Assembly: GCF_003049665.1 (NCBI RefSeq) | Contig: NZ_PYWM01000015.1 | Location: 52,807 to 116,806, forward strand | Direction: 5' to 3' | DNA: 64,000 nt | From: Lysinibacillus mangiferihumi | Lineage (GTDB): Bacteria; Bacillota; Bacilli; Bacillales_A; Planococcaceae | Part shown: one piece after another, positions 1 to 10,480 of the stretch | How the letters are laid out: every line of letters starts with the position of its first letter | How positions within the stretch are numbered: the stretch's first letter is position 1 | The notes under the pieces: generated by a model | What the model was told of the DNA's origin: nothing | Databases searched by the model: none | Seen by the model: only the letters and a program-made list of their open reading frames with translations | Position numbers and translations under genes: made by a program

Positions 1-266
1 TAGCGGCGATGACATTGCCGATTGCGCGCGAGCTTGCAGAGTTAGGAATACGAGTAATGACTATCGCGCCTGGGCTAATTGAAACGCCGATGTTTGCATC
101 GCTAGCTGAACCAGCTCGAACAGCACTAGCAACTATGACACCGTTTCCAAAACGTCTTGGCAAACCATCCGAATATGCATTGCTTGTAGAAAGTATTATT
201 CATAATGTTATGCTTAATGGCGAGGTCATTCGCCTTGATGGTGCGATACGAATGCAACCGAAATAA
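1..266 (+). CDS. Short-chain dehydrogenase/reductase, C-terminal part (cut by window start)
   Basis: The frame is open from the first bases and ends at a TAA, so only about the last 88 residues are present. The reading TLPIARELA, then [14 protein letters not shown], then FPKRLGKP and finally [16 protein letters not shown] is the typical end of HSD10-like 3-hydroxyacyl-CoA / 2-methyl-3-hydroxybutyryl-CoA dehydrogenases. The PG(L)IETPM segment is the substrate-loop region after the catalytic YxxxK, which would lie upstream of the window. The next gene is an acyl-CoA synthetase, so a role in fatty or branched acyl-CoA oxidation is a reasonable inference. The internal ATG at 9 is not a real start. 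Confidence 0.85.
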   Translation, partial: AAMTLPIARELAELGIRVMTIAPGLIETPMFASLAEPARTALATMTPFPKRLGKPSEYALLVESIIHNVMLNGEVIRLDGAIRMQPK

Positions 267-390
267 TAAAATTTAAGTACTTATGATGTAAAAGAATAGT
301 CGTCGATAAAAACGAATGTTTTGTAGCAGCGGTCAGCTTCGGTTTAATTAGGGCGTGATAAACGTCAGGATAATGAAAGGGAGCGATGTT

Positions 391-2016
391 ATGCATATGA
401 TGGATACACCTTTACTACTGACAAGTTTTTTTAGTCGGGCAGAACGATTCTTTCATGCGAAGAAAATCTATTCGCGTACAAGCCCTACAACGATTCATGA
501 GTTTACTTATAAAGAGTTTGCTATTCGTACTCGTAAATTAGCGGATGCTTTAACAACACTTGGCATGGACCGAGGTATAAAAGTGGGTACTTTTGCTTGG
601 AATCATCATCGTCACTTAGAGGCATATTTTGCCGTACCGTGTGCTGGTGCAGTACTGCATATGATTAATATTCGCTTGGCGCCTGAGCATATCGTGTATG
701 TGATAAATCATGCAGAAGATGAAATTTTACTTATTGATGAAAATCTAGTTCCTGTCATTGCACCAATCGTGTCCCAGCTTAAAACAGTGAAGTATTTTAT
801 TGTTATGGGGGATGCAGTGGAATTGCAAAACTCGCCATTACCCAATGCGCTGTCTTATGAAGAACTACTTGCAGAGGCAAGTGGTGATTTTGAATTTCCA
901 GACGATATAGAGGAGAATGCACCTGCTGGCATGTGCTATACAAGTGCAACAACAGGTATGCCAAAGGGTGTTGTCTATACACATCGAAGCATTGTTCTTC
1001 ATAGCATTACAGCTGGGCTGTCTGATAGCATCGCGATATGTGAACGTGATGTCGTGTTACCGGTCGTCCCAATGTTTCATGCCAATGCTTGGGGCTTACC
1101 GTTTGCTAGCGTGTTATTTGGGGCTACTCAAGTACTACCTGGACCGATGTTTACACCACAGCTATTAGCCGATTTAATTGAACAGTACAAAGTAACATTA
1201 ACAGCGGGCGTTCCAACGATTTGGCTTGGTGTGTTACAAGCGCAACGTCAACAACCACGTGATTTATCGTCGTTACGTTCGATTATTTGTGGTGGCTCTG
1301 CATCGCCCATCGGTCTTGTGCGCGGTTTTGAAGAAGAACAAAAAATTCCGTATTTTACGGGCTACGGTATGACCGAGACATCACCACTTGTTAGCTTATC
1401 GACCTACTTATCACATATGGAAAACTATACGGCAGACGAAAAAATGCACGTTCGCACAACGCAAGGGATCACGATGCCGCTTCTTGATATGCGAATCGTT
1501 AATGAACATGGTGAGGTACCATGGGACGGCAAGACGATGGGAGAAATCACAATAAGAGGCCCCTGGATTGCTAGTGAATATTATAAAGATGAGCGCACGG
1601 CAGAAGCTTTTAAAGATGGGTGGCTATATACTGGAGATATTGCGGTGATGACCCCTGATGGCTATATTAAAATTACAGATCGTACAAAAGACTTGATTAA
1701 GAGTGGTGGGGAATGGATTTCATCTGTGGAGCTTGAAAATGCATTAATGACACATCCGAAAGTGTTTGAAGCGGCCGTGGTGGCCATTCCACATGAGAAA
1801 TGGTTGGAACGTCCGCTGGCATGTGTCGTTCCTAAGCCTGAATATAAAGATTCCATTACGAAGGAGGAACTGCTCGATAGTTTGCGTACACAGTTCCATA
1901 AAACGTGGATTCCCGATGATGTTGTTTTTTTAGATGAAGTGCCGAAAACATCCGTTGGCAAATTTATGAAAGCTAAGTTAAGGGAAAATTTAAAAGATTA
2001 TCGTGTGAAAATATAA
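391..2016 (+). CDS. AMP-binding acyl-CoA synthetase (medium/long-chain fatty acid CoA ligase)
   Basis: The 541-residue protein activates a carboxylic acid to an acyl-adenylate and then to the CoA thioester. The P-loop appears as YTSATTGMPKGVVYTH, with Ala where the family usually has Gly. GYGMTETSP, the YTGDIAVMTPDGYIKITDR hinge region and a C-terminal GKFMK catalytic lysine are all present. The frame opens at a GTG at 355, but the ATG at 391 is preceded by GAAAGGGAG at good spacing and is preferred. It follows the HSD10-like dehydrogenase, which suggests an acyl-CoA degradation neighbourhood. The chain-length specificity cannot be read from the sequence. B. subtilis has ndk here before cheR, so this upstream neighbourhood is not the conserved one. 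Confidence 0.9.
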   Translation: MHMMDTPLLLTSFFSRAERFFHAKKIYSRTSPTTIHEFTYKEFAIRTRKLADALTTLGMDRGIKVGTFAWNHHRHLEAYFAVPCAGAVLHMINIRLAPEHIVYVINHAEDEILLIDENLVPVIAPIVSQLKTVKYFIVMGDAVELQNSPLPNALSYEELLAEASGDFEFPDDIEENAPAGMCYTSATTGMPKGVVYTHRSIVLHSITAGLSDSIAICERDVVLPVVPMFHANAWGLPFASVLFGATQVLPGPMFTPQLLADLIEQYKVTLTAGVPTIWLGVLQAQRQQPRDLSSLRSIICGGSASPIGLVRGFEEEQKIPYFTGYGMTETSPLVSLSTYLSHMENYTADEKMHVRTTQGITMPLLDMRIVNEHGEVPWDGKTMGEITIRGPWIASEYYKDERTAEAFKDGWLYTGDIAVMTPDGYIKITDRTKDLIKSGGEWISSVELENALMTHPKVFEAAVVAIPHEKWLERPLACVVPKPEYKDSITKEELLDSLRTQFHKTWIPDDVVFLDEVPKTSVGKFMKAKLRENLKDYRVKI

Positions 2017-2040
2017 CAGTTATATTACTATGGTAATAGA

Positions 2041-2290
2041 CTGGAGCTGGGACATAACTCAAAAAATTTAAGAAACAGACGAAAGGTGTTCATAATTTTT
2101 TGCTATATGGAGAACTTAACTATTCTTGCTTTTGTAATAAAAAAATTAGAAGTGTTCACTAGTTGTTGGTAGCGAAGGCGGTGACTCCTGCGGCTTACAG
2201 TGTGCCCAAGGAAAGCACCGCAGTAGCGGACAACAACGGCATAGCAAAAAAGTGTTAGATTGATTGCAGTCAATCTAACACTTTTTCTCT
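2041..2290 (+). repeat. Dispersed non-coding element, copy 1 (right end truncated)
   Basis: This fills the gap between the acyl-CoA synthetase and the next small gene. It starts with a GAGCTGGGACATAA-like end and contains a block reading AGAAGTGTTCACTAGTTGTT. It ends in a perfect 16-bp stem-loop (arms 2247-2262 and 2271-2286) followed by T-rich sequence. The same blocks, in the same internal order, occur reverse-complemented at 23389-23704. Compared with that copy this one lacks about 50 bases in the middle and the closing inverted end. The stem-loop could act as terminator for the gene upstream. Confidence 0.75.
2247..2288 (+). terminator. Stem-loop terminator inside repeat copy 1
   Basis: Perfect 16-bp arms (AAAAAGTGTTAGATTG and its complement) flank an 8-nt loop, and the A and T ends make it work in both directions. 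It lies about 230 bases after the acyl-CoA synthetase stop. Confidence 0.65.
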
Positions 2291-2480
2291 TTTGATGCCT
2301 TTTATTGCATTGGACGCTATGTTGAGCGAAAAAGTTTATGTCTATAACAAAAGGCGTGTGTTGTTCCTCGAATTAGTTTTTCATTGTTGATTAATTAGAA
2401 AATGGATGGAGTACACTTAAAAAAAGAAACTATTTTCTTGTTATATCGTATAATCTTTATAGATAGGGGGAAGAGAAATT

Positions 2481-2711
2481 ATGGAAATTGCTATTGTTGC
2501 TATTATTGGCGGCATTATGGTCGCTTTGGCTGGGATATTTACTGATGCGCGTACGAAGGGACAAAAACTTAAATTAAAGACAATCGAACAAGAAGTGGAA
2601 TTAGAGAAGCTAAGATTGGAATCATATACAAAAGAAACCGAAAAACTGCGACTAGAATTGGAACATTCGAAAGTGCTACTATTAGAAGAGAAGAAAAATA
2701 CAACGAGGTAA
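2481..2711 (+). CDS. Small membrane-anchored coiled-coil protein, hypothetical
   Basis: 76 residues. An N-terminal hydrophobic helix (about residues 3-20, IAIVAIIGGIMVALAG) is followed by a charged helix rich in K, E and L with heptad spacing (about 28-70), so one membrane segment with a cytoplasmic or external coiled coil is likely. A GGGGGA ribosome binding site lies 9-10 bases before the ATG. It sits alone between the repeat element and cheR. I do not recognise a family. Its architecture resembles small scaffolding or DUF-type proteins, but no function can be assigned. Confidence 0.7.
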   Translation: MEIAIVAIIGGIMVALAGIFTDARTKGQKLKLKTIEQEVELEKLRLESYTKETEKLRLELEHSKVLLLEEKKNTTR

Positions 2712-2762
2712 CCTTGAATACACAGGAAAGACTATTTCAGTAAAGGCATTTTTCCGCTATAA

Positions 2763-3566
<804 letters not shown>

Positions 3567-3653
3567 CAAACTATATGATGAAAAGCATTCGTACAGTGAA
3601 CAAGATGACTGTCACGTACATAAAATTGCCAAGACACTAGACATAGATGATCG

Positions 3654-3693
3654 TACGCTTTTCGCTTGTCATAAGCAAAAAGCGTATTTTTTT
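3654..3693 (+). terminator. Intrinsic terminator after cheR
   Basis: Arms TACGCTTTTCGCTT and AAGCAAAAAGCGTA pair around GTCAT with one mismatch, and are followed by seven T. It ends the cheR transcript and separates it from the aro operon. Confidence 0.75.
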
Positions 3694-3891
3694 ATTAAGT
3701 TCACCATTTCGCTGCCGATAATTTCCAGTAGAATGTGTTGCGTTAGAATAGTTGGATGTGTTACTAGAAAACCTTCTTTTTTTAAATGAATCGTTCAGAA
3801 TATTCGCATATAATACTGTGCTATCTATTTGAACGTATTAATGGCAAGGTGGTATGACATTTGTAAAAGGACTGTTTTTTTAGAGAATATA

Positions 3892-3900
3892 TGTTATAGT
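3892..3900 (+). promoter_or_regulatory. Probable aro operon promoter (extended -10)
   Basis: TGTTATAGT gives an extended -10 (TGnTATAGT) about 40 bases before the aroC start. No good -35 is visible at 17 bases, which is compatible with an extended -10 promoter. The assignment rests on position and motif only. Confidence 0.4.
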
Positions 3901-3941
3901 GAAAAATACATACTTTAGCGAGTTGAAGGGAGAAAGCGTTT

Positions 3942-5123
3942 ATGCGTTACTTAACAGCAGGTGAATCACACGGACCGCAATTAACAACGATAATTGAGGG
4001 TTTACCGTCACTTTTACCAATTACAGCAGAGAAAATTAATCATGATTTAAAACGTCGTCAAGGAGGACATGGCCGCGGTCGCCGTATGCAAATTGAGACG
4101 GATACAGTAGAAATAGTAGGTGGTGTGCGCCACGGACAAACGCTTGGTTCTCCTGTTGCGCTTGTTGTCACAAATGATGACTGGAAGCATTGGACAAAAA
4201 TTATGGGGGCCGAACCATTAGCAGAGGATATTAATCCAGAAGATATAAAACGTCAGATTTCACGTCCGCGTCCGGGTCATGCAGATTTAGTAGGCGGCAT
4301 GAAATATGGGCATCGCGATTTACGCAATGTTTTAGAGCGTTCTTCTGCGCGTGAAACAACTGTCCGCGTAGCTGTTGGTGCCGTTGCTAAAGCATTATTA
4401 AATGAGCTTGGTATATCAATTGTGTCACATGTTACAGAAATCGTAGGCATTAAGGCAGACACTTCTGTAATTGAAGGGAAATCAGTAGCAGAAATTCGTA
4501 CGATTGTTGAAGCAGATCCATGTTACTGTGTAGACCCTGTGGCTTCTGCAAAAATGGTGGAGGCAATCGATGAAGCGAAAAAAGCAGGTGACTCTATCGG
4601 TGGTGTTGTTGAAGTAATTGTTGAGGGCATGCCAGCTGGTATTGGCTCTTATGTGCATTACGATCGCAAGCTTGATGCGAAATTAGCGGCAGCTATGTTA
4701 TCAATTAATGCCTTTAAAGGTGTTGAATTTGGTATTGGTTTTGAAATGGCTCGTCGCAAAGGTTCAGAAGTCCATGACGAAATTATTTGGTCAGAAGAAG
4801 AAGGGTATACACGTGCAACAAATCGACTTGGTGGCTTAGAAGGCGGTATGTCAACAGGTATGCCAATTGTCGTTCGCGGTGTTATGAAGCCTATTCCAAC
4901 GCTGTATAAACCTTTGCAAAGTGTTGATATTGAAACAAAAGAACCGTTTAAAGCCAGCGTTGAACGTTCTGATAGCTGTGCAGTACCGGCGGCATCAGTT
5001 GTTGCCGAACATGTTATTGCCTGGGAAATAGCAAATGCGATTATGGAACAATTCCACGGAGATCAATTGCCACAACTACAAGCTCAAATTGAAGAACAAC
5101 GCCGTTACGCAAAGGAGTTTTGA
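3942..5123 (+). CDS. aroC: Chorismate synthase
   Basis: 393 residues (called AroF in B. subtilis). It converts EPSP to chorismate, the last step of the shikimate pathway, using reduced FMN. Signature stretches are present: GESHGPQLT at the N-terminus, [37 protein letters not shown] and [23 protein letters not shown] precedes the ATG. It is the first gene of a tight operon: aroB starts 3 bases after its stop, and aroB-aroH and hisC-tyrA overlap. The length and all motifs are normal. Confidence 0.98.
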   Translation: MRYLTAGESHGPQLTTIIEGLPSLLPITAEKINHDLKRRQGGHGRGRRMQIETDTVEIVGGVRHGQTLGSPVALVVTNDDWKHWTKIMGAEPLAEDINPEDIKRQISRPRPGHADLVGGMKYGHRDLRNVLERSSARETTVRVAVGAVAKALLNELGISIVSHVTEIVGIKADTSVIEGKSVAEIRTIVEADPCYCVDPVASAKMVEAIDEAKKAGDSIGGVVEVIVEGMPAGIGSYVHYDRKLDAKLAAAMLSINAFKGVEFGIGFEMARRKGSEVHDEIIWSEEEGYTRATNRLGGLEGGMSTGMPIVVRGVMKPIPTLYKPLQSVDIETKEPFKASVERSDSCAVPAASVVAEHVIAWEIANAIMEQFHGDQLPQLQAQIEEQRRYAKEF

Positions 5124-5126
5124 TAT

Positions 5127-6218
5127 ATGCGTGTACCAGTAGCGACAACATCACATCAGTATGAAGTAGTGCTTGGGCATAATTTTTTAGCTGAAGCAGT
5201 CAAAACATTTGACGATAAACTGCAAAAAGCAGATAAACTCATTGTTTTTACAGATGCCAATGTGTGGGCTGCCCAAGGGGAATATTTTAAGGGCCATTTC
5301 CCATATGACTTTGAGGTCTTTGTGCTACCGGGTGGTGAAGCTTGTAAAACTTTTGAACAATACAATGCAGCACAAACTTTCTTACTTGAACAAAAATGTT
5401 CACGAAAATCATTTGTTTTTGCCTTTGGTGGCGGGGCAGTTGGCGATTTAACAGGCTTTGTTGCAGCTACCTATATGCGAGGAGTACCGTTTATTCAAAT
5501 CCCAACGACGATTTTAGCACATGACTCAGCAGTGGGAGGTAAAACAGCTATCAATCATCCACTAGGCAAAAATATGATTGGTGCTTTCTACCAGCCTGAA
5601 GGGGTCATATACGATACGCTCTTTATTGAGAGTTTGCCTGAGCGTGAGGTGCGTTCGGGAACAGCTGAAGTCATAAAACATGCGATGATTTCAAGTGCTT
5701 CCTGGCTACAGCAATTAATGGGGGCTGAATCAGTCATTCATTTTAGTACAACGGAATTGGCTCAACAGCTAAAGGCTGGCATTGAGGTAAAGGCGAAAAT
5801 TGTGTCTGAAGATGAAACGGAACAATCTGTGCGCAAATATTTAAACCTAGGTCATACATATGGCCATGCTATTGAAGCAGCAGCAGGTTATGGGAAAGTC
5901 GCACATGGTGAGGCAGTAATGATTGGTCTTGTGTATTGTCTTTTACTGAGTGAGCGATATGGTAAGCTGGATCGTGACTTTACAACAGCATTTTTACATT
6001 TTGCTGTAAAAAACGGCTATCCTTTCGAAGCGGTGAATGATTATTCATTTGAACAGTTAACAGCGTATTTATTAAAAGATAAAAAAGCGGAATATGGCGT
6101 ACTACAATTTGTTTTACTGGAAGAAATCGGGAAACCTTTTGTGCGACCAATTGAGTTAGCAGAATGCAAAGAAATAGATGCTGAATTCCGCCAATTATTA
6201 GCGGAGGTGCTTGGATGA
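5127..6218 (+). CDS. aroB: 3-Dehydroquinate synthase
   Basis: 363 residues. It cyclises DAHP to 3-dehydroquinate, the second shikimate step, and is NAD- and Zn/Co-dependent. The NAD site appears as GGGAVGDLTGFVA, the substrate loop as PTTILAHDSAVGGKTAIN, and the metal-binding histidines in NLGHTYGHAIE and HGEAV. AAGGAGTTTT lies before the ATG inside the end of aroC. Its 3' end overlaps aroH by four bases (ATGA), which implies translational coupling. Confidence 0.97.
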   Translation: MRVPVATTSHQYEVVLGHNFLAEAVKTFDDKLQKADKLIVFTDANVWAAQGEYFKGHFPYDFEVFVLPGGEACKTFEQYNAAQTFLLEQKCSRKSFVFAFGGGAVGDLTGFVAATYMRGVPFIQIPTTILAHDSAVGGKTAINHPLGKNMIGAFYQPEGVIYDTLFIESLPEREVRSGTAEVIKHAMISSASWLQQLMGAESVIHFSTTELAQQLKAGIEVKAKIVSEDETEQSVRKYLNLGHTYGHAIEAAAGYGKVAHGEAVMIGLVYCLLLSERYGKLDRDFTTAFLHFAVKNGYPFEAVNDYSFEQLTAYLLKDKKAEYGVLQFVLLEEIGKPFVRPIELAECKEIDAEFRQLLAEVLG

Positions 6219-6583
6219 TTCGTGGTTTAAGAGGCGCAATTACAATTGAATTGGACAAGCCAGAGCTTGTATGGGATGAGACAGCTAGACTAGTACGTGA
6301 AGTAGTAGCAGTAAACGGTGTTGCGGTAGAGGATATTGCCTCTATTGTCATTTCGACAACGCCGGATATTACATCAGCGTTTCCAGCGCGTGCTGTTAGG
6401 TTAATGGAAGGGTGGCAGTATGTTCCTGTCATGTGTATGCATGAAATGGACGTGCCTGGAGCTTTGCCATTATGCATACGCGTGTTAATTCATGCGAATG
6501 TCGAAATGGCGCAAAAAGATGTAAAGCATATTTATTTAAATGATGCAATCAAATTAAGACCAGATTTAGCCCAAGCTAAATAA
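6215..6583 (+). CDS. aroH: Chorismate mutase, AroH type
   Basis: 122 residues. It rearranges chorismate to prephenate for tyrosine and phenylalanine. The sequence opens with IRGLRGAITIE (the Arg7 region) and carries CIRVLIH near residue 90, which are the active-site arginines of the monofunctional trimeric AroH fold. The start overlaps the aroB stop. In B. subtilis the trp genes follow here. In this window hisC follows directly, so aroH feeds tyrA and a prephenate dehydratase that is not in the window. Confidence 0.96.
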   Translation: MIRGLRGAITIELDKPELVWDETARLVREVVAVNGVAVEDIASIVISTTPDITSAFPARAVRLMEGWQYVPVMCMHEMDVPGALPLCIRVLIHANVEMAQKDVKHIYLNDAIKLRPDLAQAK

Positions 6584-6601
6584 TAAGAGGAGATGTTTGA
6601 G

Positions 6602-7702
6602 ATGAAATGGAAACAACAATTGGACGGGATGCAAGCATATAAGCCAGGTAAACCAATTGAAGAAGTACAACGTGAATTTGGCTTACAAGAAGTCGTAAAG
6701 TTAGCATCAAATGAAAACCCATTTGGTTGCTCCCCTAAGGTAACAGCATATTTACACAATAGTGCAGTAAACCATGCATTATATCCAGACGGCTATGCGC
6801 AAAACTTACGTACAACTGTAGCAAATCATGTAGGTGTCAAGGAAACACAGCTTCTTTTTGGCAATGGCTCGGATGATATTATTGCGATTCTTACTCGTGC
6901 GCTGTTGTATCCAGGTGTGAATACAATCATGGCAGATCCATCATTCTCACAATACGCTCATAATGCAGAAATTGAAGGGGCGGAAGTTCGTAAAATTCCT
7001 TGTATTGATGGCGCACATGACTTGGATGCTATGGCGGCAGCAATTGACGAGCATACTTCCATTGTGTGGGTATGTAGCCCGAACAATCCAACAGGTGTTG
7101 TCATTGCAGATACTGATTTACGAGCGTTTTTAGCGAAAGTACCAAGCGATGTACTGGTCGTGTTAGATGAAGCGTATATCGAATATGTGACACACCCTGG
7201 TCATAAAGAAACACTACCATTAATTAACGAGTATCCAAACGTACTATTAATGCGCACATTCTCAAAAGCATACGGTCTTGCTTCCTTCCGAGTAGGCTAC
7301 GCAATTAGTCAACCTGAAGTCATTGCTAAACTGGATCCAGTGCGTGCACCGTTTAACAATACGATTTTAAGCCAAGCGGTTGCGGCGATTGCATTAAGTG
7401 ATCAAGACTATATCAAAAATTGCTGTAAAGCAAATGAACTAGGTAAAAAGCAATATGTTGATTTTTGTGAAAAGCATAATTTGAAATACTACCCATCTGA
7501 TACGAATTTTATTTTATTTGACACGAAAGCTAATAGTGATGTTGTTTTTCAGGAGCTTATGAAGCGCGGGTTTATTATTCGCAGTGGGAACGCTTTAGGT
7601 GCCCCTGGTTTTATTCGTGTAACAATTGGTACTGAAGCGCAAAATGCGGCATTATTACAGCATCTTGAAGCTGTGTTAAAAGAACAAGGAGTTTTTGCAT
7701 GA
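6602..7702 (+). CDS. hisC: Histidinol-phosphate / aromatic aminotransferase
   Basis: 366 residues from the preferred ATG at 6602. GAGGAGA sits 8-9 bases upstream, whereas the ATG at 6593 overlaps that ribosome binding site. It is a PLP-dependent class I/II aminotransferase with SPNNPTG, LDEAYIEY and the PLP lysine in RTFSKAYGLASFRVGY. The enzyme makes histidinol phosphate and, from its place between aroH and tyrA, also transaminates prephenate-derived keto acids (known for the B. subtilis homologue). It overlaps tyrA by four bases. Confidence 0.95.
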   Translation: MKWKQQLDGMQAYKPGKPIEEVQREFGLQEVVKLASNENPFGCSPKVTAYLHNSAVNHALYPDGYAQNLRTTVANHVGVKETQLLFGNGSDDIIAILTRALLYPGVNTIMADPSFSQYAHNAEIEGAEVRKIPCIDGAHDLDAMAAAIDEHTSIVWVCSPNNPTGVVIADTDLRAFLAKVPSDVLVVLDEAYIEYVTHPGHKETLPLINEYPNVLLMRTFSKAYGLASFRVGYAISQPEVIAKLDPVRAPFNNTILSQAVAAIALSDQDYIKNCCKANELGKKQYVDFCEKHNLKYYPSDTNFILFDTKANSDVVFQELMKRGFIIRSGNALGAPGFIRVTIGTEAQNAALLQHLEAVLKEQGVFA

Positions 7703-8796
7703 CACGCAAAGTTCTCGTAATTGGTTTAGGCTTAATTGGGGGCTCGATTGCTCTTGCTTTACAAAAAGCACCTGACACAAAAATTATAGGCTATGATATG
7801 GACGAAACAACACGTGAACATGCTAAAACATTAAATATTGTTCATGACATTGTGACAAATCCACAAGATGTTGCAGCAGAAGTTGATATCATTATATTTG
7901 GGACTCCTGTTAACGCTACACTTGAGTGGATGGAACAATTAAAAACATGGCCGTTAAAAAATAAAGTGATTGTAACAGATACAGGTAGCACGAAAAAAAT
8001 GATTATGCAAAAAGCTGGGGAGTTACGTGAATTAGGCATTACCTTTATCGGTGGACACCCGATGGCAGGGTCTCATAAAAGTGGTGTTTTAGCGGCAAAG
8101 GCTCATCTTTTTGAAAATGCGTACTATATGTTAACACCACTAGCGGGTGAAGAAATTATCAATATGGCCCAGCTTGAAAGTCTATTGAAATTCACACATG
8201 CCAAAGTTGTTAGTGTATCTGCACGTGAGCACGATCATATGACAGCCGTAGTTAGCCATTTCCCGCATGTTATTGCGGCATCTCTTGTACATCAATTAGG
8301 CGGAGAAAATGGTGAATATCCGATGACACGCTCACTGGCAGCAGGGGGCTTCCGTGATGTCACGCGTATTGCATCTTCTAATCCGATACTATGGCGTGAT
8401 ATTACACTACAAAATCGTGATGAATTAGTAGCCCAGCTTGAGGGGTGGCAATCCGAAATGAATCGTGTGAAGGAGCTTTTACTAAATGGAAGCTCTGCTG
8501 ATATTGAAAACTATTTTGCAATTGCTAAGGAGCTTCGTGATGAATTACCAATTAGTGCTGGGGCAATGTTCACGTCGTTTGATTTGTATGTCGATGTTCC
8601 TGACTACCCAGGGGTAATTTCTGAAGTAACAGGCTTACTTGCGGATGAAAAAATTAGTATTACTAATTTACGTATCGTAGAATCTCGCGAAGATGTCTTC
8701 GGTATACTTGTCATTAGCTTGCAAAGTGAAAGTGATCGTGAGCGTGCAGCTGCATGTATTCAACAGCGTGCAAAATTTGAAACATATATTTCATAG
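7699..8796 (+). CDS. tyrA: Prephenate dehydrogenase with C-terminal ACT domain
   Basis: 365 residues. The NAD-binding motif is [12 protein letters not shown] at the N-terminus. The active-site segment is [14 protein letters not shown], and [13 protein letters not shown] carries the catalytic histidine region. From about residue 295 an ACT domain ([17 protein letters not shown] onward) provides feedback regulation, usually by tyrosine. It oxidises prephenate to 4-hydroxyphenylpyruvate, which the preceding aminotransferase can convert to tyrosine. It is translationally coupled to hisC by an ATGA overlap. Confidence 0.97.
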   Translation: MTRKVLVIGLGLIGGSIALALQKAPDTKIIGYDMDETTREHAKTLNIVHDIVTNPQDVAAEVDIIIFGTPVNATLEWMEQLKTWPLKNKVIVTDTGSTKKMIMQKAGELRELGITFIGGHPMAGSHKSGVLAAKAHLFENAYYMLTPLAGEEIINMAQLESLLKFTHAKVVSVSAREHDHMTAVVSHFPHVIAASLVHQLGGENGEYPMTRSLAAGGFRDVTRIASSNPILWRDITLQNRDELVAQLEGWQSEMNRVKELLLNGSSADIENYFAIAKELRDELPISAGAMFTSFDLYVDVPDYPGVISEVTGLLADEKISITNLRIVESREDVFGILVISLQSESDRERAAACIQQRAKFETYIS

Positions 8797-8843
8797 GAAA
8801 GTGCATTCACGTTAAGAACAGACGTTGGATTACTAATAATGAA

Positions 8844-8869
8844 GAAAGCGTCGATATATCGGCGCTTTC
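8844..8869. other. Near-palindromic hairpin between tyrA and aroA
   Basis: GAAAGCG and CGCTTTC flank the self-complementary CGATATATCG. No T-tract follows, so it is not a standard terminator. It could protect or process the operon mRNA, or it could be an operator. Confidence 0.45.
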
Positions 8870-8897
8870 TATCTTCATATGGAGGCGGGAGATAACG

Positions 8898-10187
8898 ATG
8901 AGTGAAAAAGTATTACAGTATCATAAACCATCATTACAAGGGCACTTAACAATCCCAGGTGATAAATCAGTGTCACATCGTTCAGTTATGTTTGGCGCTA
9001 TCGCAACAGGGAAAACAACGGTGGATGGCTTTCTACTTGGAGAGGATTGTTTAAGCACAATTGATTGCTTCCGCAAGCTTGGCGTCAAAATTGATGTGGA
9101 CGGTACAAATGTAACAATTGAAAGTGCAGGAATGGAAGCATGGCAAGAGCCTAGCGAAGTGCTTTATACAGGGAACTCCGGTACAACGACTCGCTTAATG
9201 CTTGGCATTCTAGCAGGCTCTAACGTACATTCTGTAATAACAGGGGATGCATCAATTGGGAAGCGTCCGATGCGACGTGTCATCGATCCACTACGTCAAA
9301 TGGGTGCTCATATTACGGGACGTGCAGATGGACAATATACACCTCTTGCCATACAGGGTACAACGCTACAAGCGATAGACTACCAAATGCCTGTTGCGAG
9401 TGCACAAGTGAAATCTGCTATTTTACTAGCAGGTTTACGTGCGCAAGGCACAACAGTAGTGCGCGAAACGGAAATTTCTCGCGATCATACAGAGCGCATG
9501 TTACGTCAATTTGGGGCACAACTAACTGTGGAGGAAGGCGTTATCTCATTTGAAGGTGGACAAACACTATTAGGAACACATGTGTCGGTACCAGGAGATA
9601 TTTCTTCCGCAGCATTTTTCTTAGTGGCGGGTGCTATTTGTCAAGATAGTAAAGTTGTTTTAGAAAATGTGGGCATTAACCCAACGCGTGATGGGGTTAT
9701 TGAAGTGCTTCGAAATATGGGGGCGTCGATGACAGTAGTGCCAAATGAAGACGATCAATCTGAGCCAACAGCAACAATTACAATTGAAACGTCTACATTA
9801 AAAGGTACAATTATTGAAGGCGATATAATTCCACGACTAATCGATGAAATTCCGATTCTTGCACTTTTAGCAACACAAGCACATGGTACAACCATTATTA
9901 AAGATGCTGAGGAGCTTAAGGTTAAAGAGACAGATCGGATTACGGCTGTGGTGGATGAACTACAAAAACTTGGTGCACGTATTGAAGCAACTGAGGATGG
10001 CATGGTGATTGAAGGGCCAACGCCATTACAAGGGGCTAGCCTAAAAACATACGGAGACCACCGTATCGGTATGATGGGTGCTGTGGCAGCGTTAATTACT
10101 AATGGTGCAGTGACATTAGATGATGCGGAATGCATCGCTGTATCCTATCCATCGTTTTTCGAGCATGTTGAGGCTGTGAAGAAATAG
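8898..10187 (+). CDS. aroA: 3-Phosphoshikimate 1-carboxyvinyltransferase (EPSP synthase)
   Basis: 429 residues (AroE in B. subtilis). It joins PEP to shikimate-3-phosphate, the step before chorismate synthase. [41 protein letters not shown] and VKETDRI are visible. The motif spacing fits the class II, Gram-positive type. The ATG has GGAGGCGGGAG upstream. A 100-base gap with a hairpin separates it from tyrA, and an intrinsic terminator at 10391 ends the block. Most shikimate genes in the window are therefore in one transcription unit starting at aroC. Confidence 0.98.
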   Translation: MSEKVLQYHKPSLQGHLTIPGDKSVSHRSVMFGAIATGKTTVDGFLLGEDCLSTIDCFRKLGVKIDVDGTNVTIESAGMEAWQEPSEVLYTGNSGTTTRLMLGILAGSNVHSVITGDASIGKRPMRRVIDPLRQMGAHITGRADGQYTPLAIQGTTLQAIDYQMPVASAQVKSAILLAGLRAQGTTVVRETEISRDHTERMLRQFGAQLTVEEGVISFEGGQTLLGTHVSVPGDISSAAFFLVAGAICQDSKVVLENVGINPTRDGVIEVLRNMGASMTVVPNEDDQSEPTATITIETSTLKGTIIEGDIIPRLIDEIPILALLATQAHGTTIIKDAEELKVKETDRITAVVDELQKLGARIEATEDGMVIEGPTPLQGASLKTYGDHRIGMMGAVAALITNGAVTLDDAECIAVSYPSFFEHVEAVKK

Positions 10188-10390
10188 TCTGCAAATGTAT
10201 GCTTTCATCTATTGCCATTCTCTATCGTTTAAATTTCTTACATGATAGTTTAGTTGATGTAGCAGTTGGCTGTAATTCTAGTATTTTACAGTAGTTTGTC
10301 AATTCATACAGGCAGTAATAATGTAAAAGTATTTTTAATCAAACAAGACAGTAGACAAATGCGTCATTCTTTGGGTTGTCTAAAGTCTGG

Positions 10391-10418
10391 ACTCCCCAAT
10401 CCTTTTGGGGAGTTTTTT
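10391..10418 (+). terminator. Intrinsic terminator after aroA
   Basis: Arms ACTCCCCAA (10391-10399) and TTGGGGAGT (10405-10413) flank a TCCTT loop, followed by a T-run. It ends the aro-tyr operon. The 200 bases before it hold nothing I recognise. Confidence 0.85.
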
Positions 10419-10480
10419 CTTGTTTCGAAAGAAAATATTTTGTAGCATAAAGATATACAAGAAAGAATAGGTGAATGACT

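Larger units (their letters stand above)
3567..3941. other. Intergenic region cheR-aroC
   Basis: 375 bases with no gene. It holds a hairpin terminator at 3654-3693 for cheR and a likely aro promoter near 3895. The stretch between them is AT-rich and I see nothing else in it. Confidence 0.6.

Noticed and set aside
5980..6477. Minus-strand ORF of 165 codons across aroB/aroH
   Set aside because: It is antisense to two overlapping core genes.
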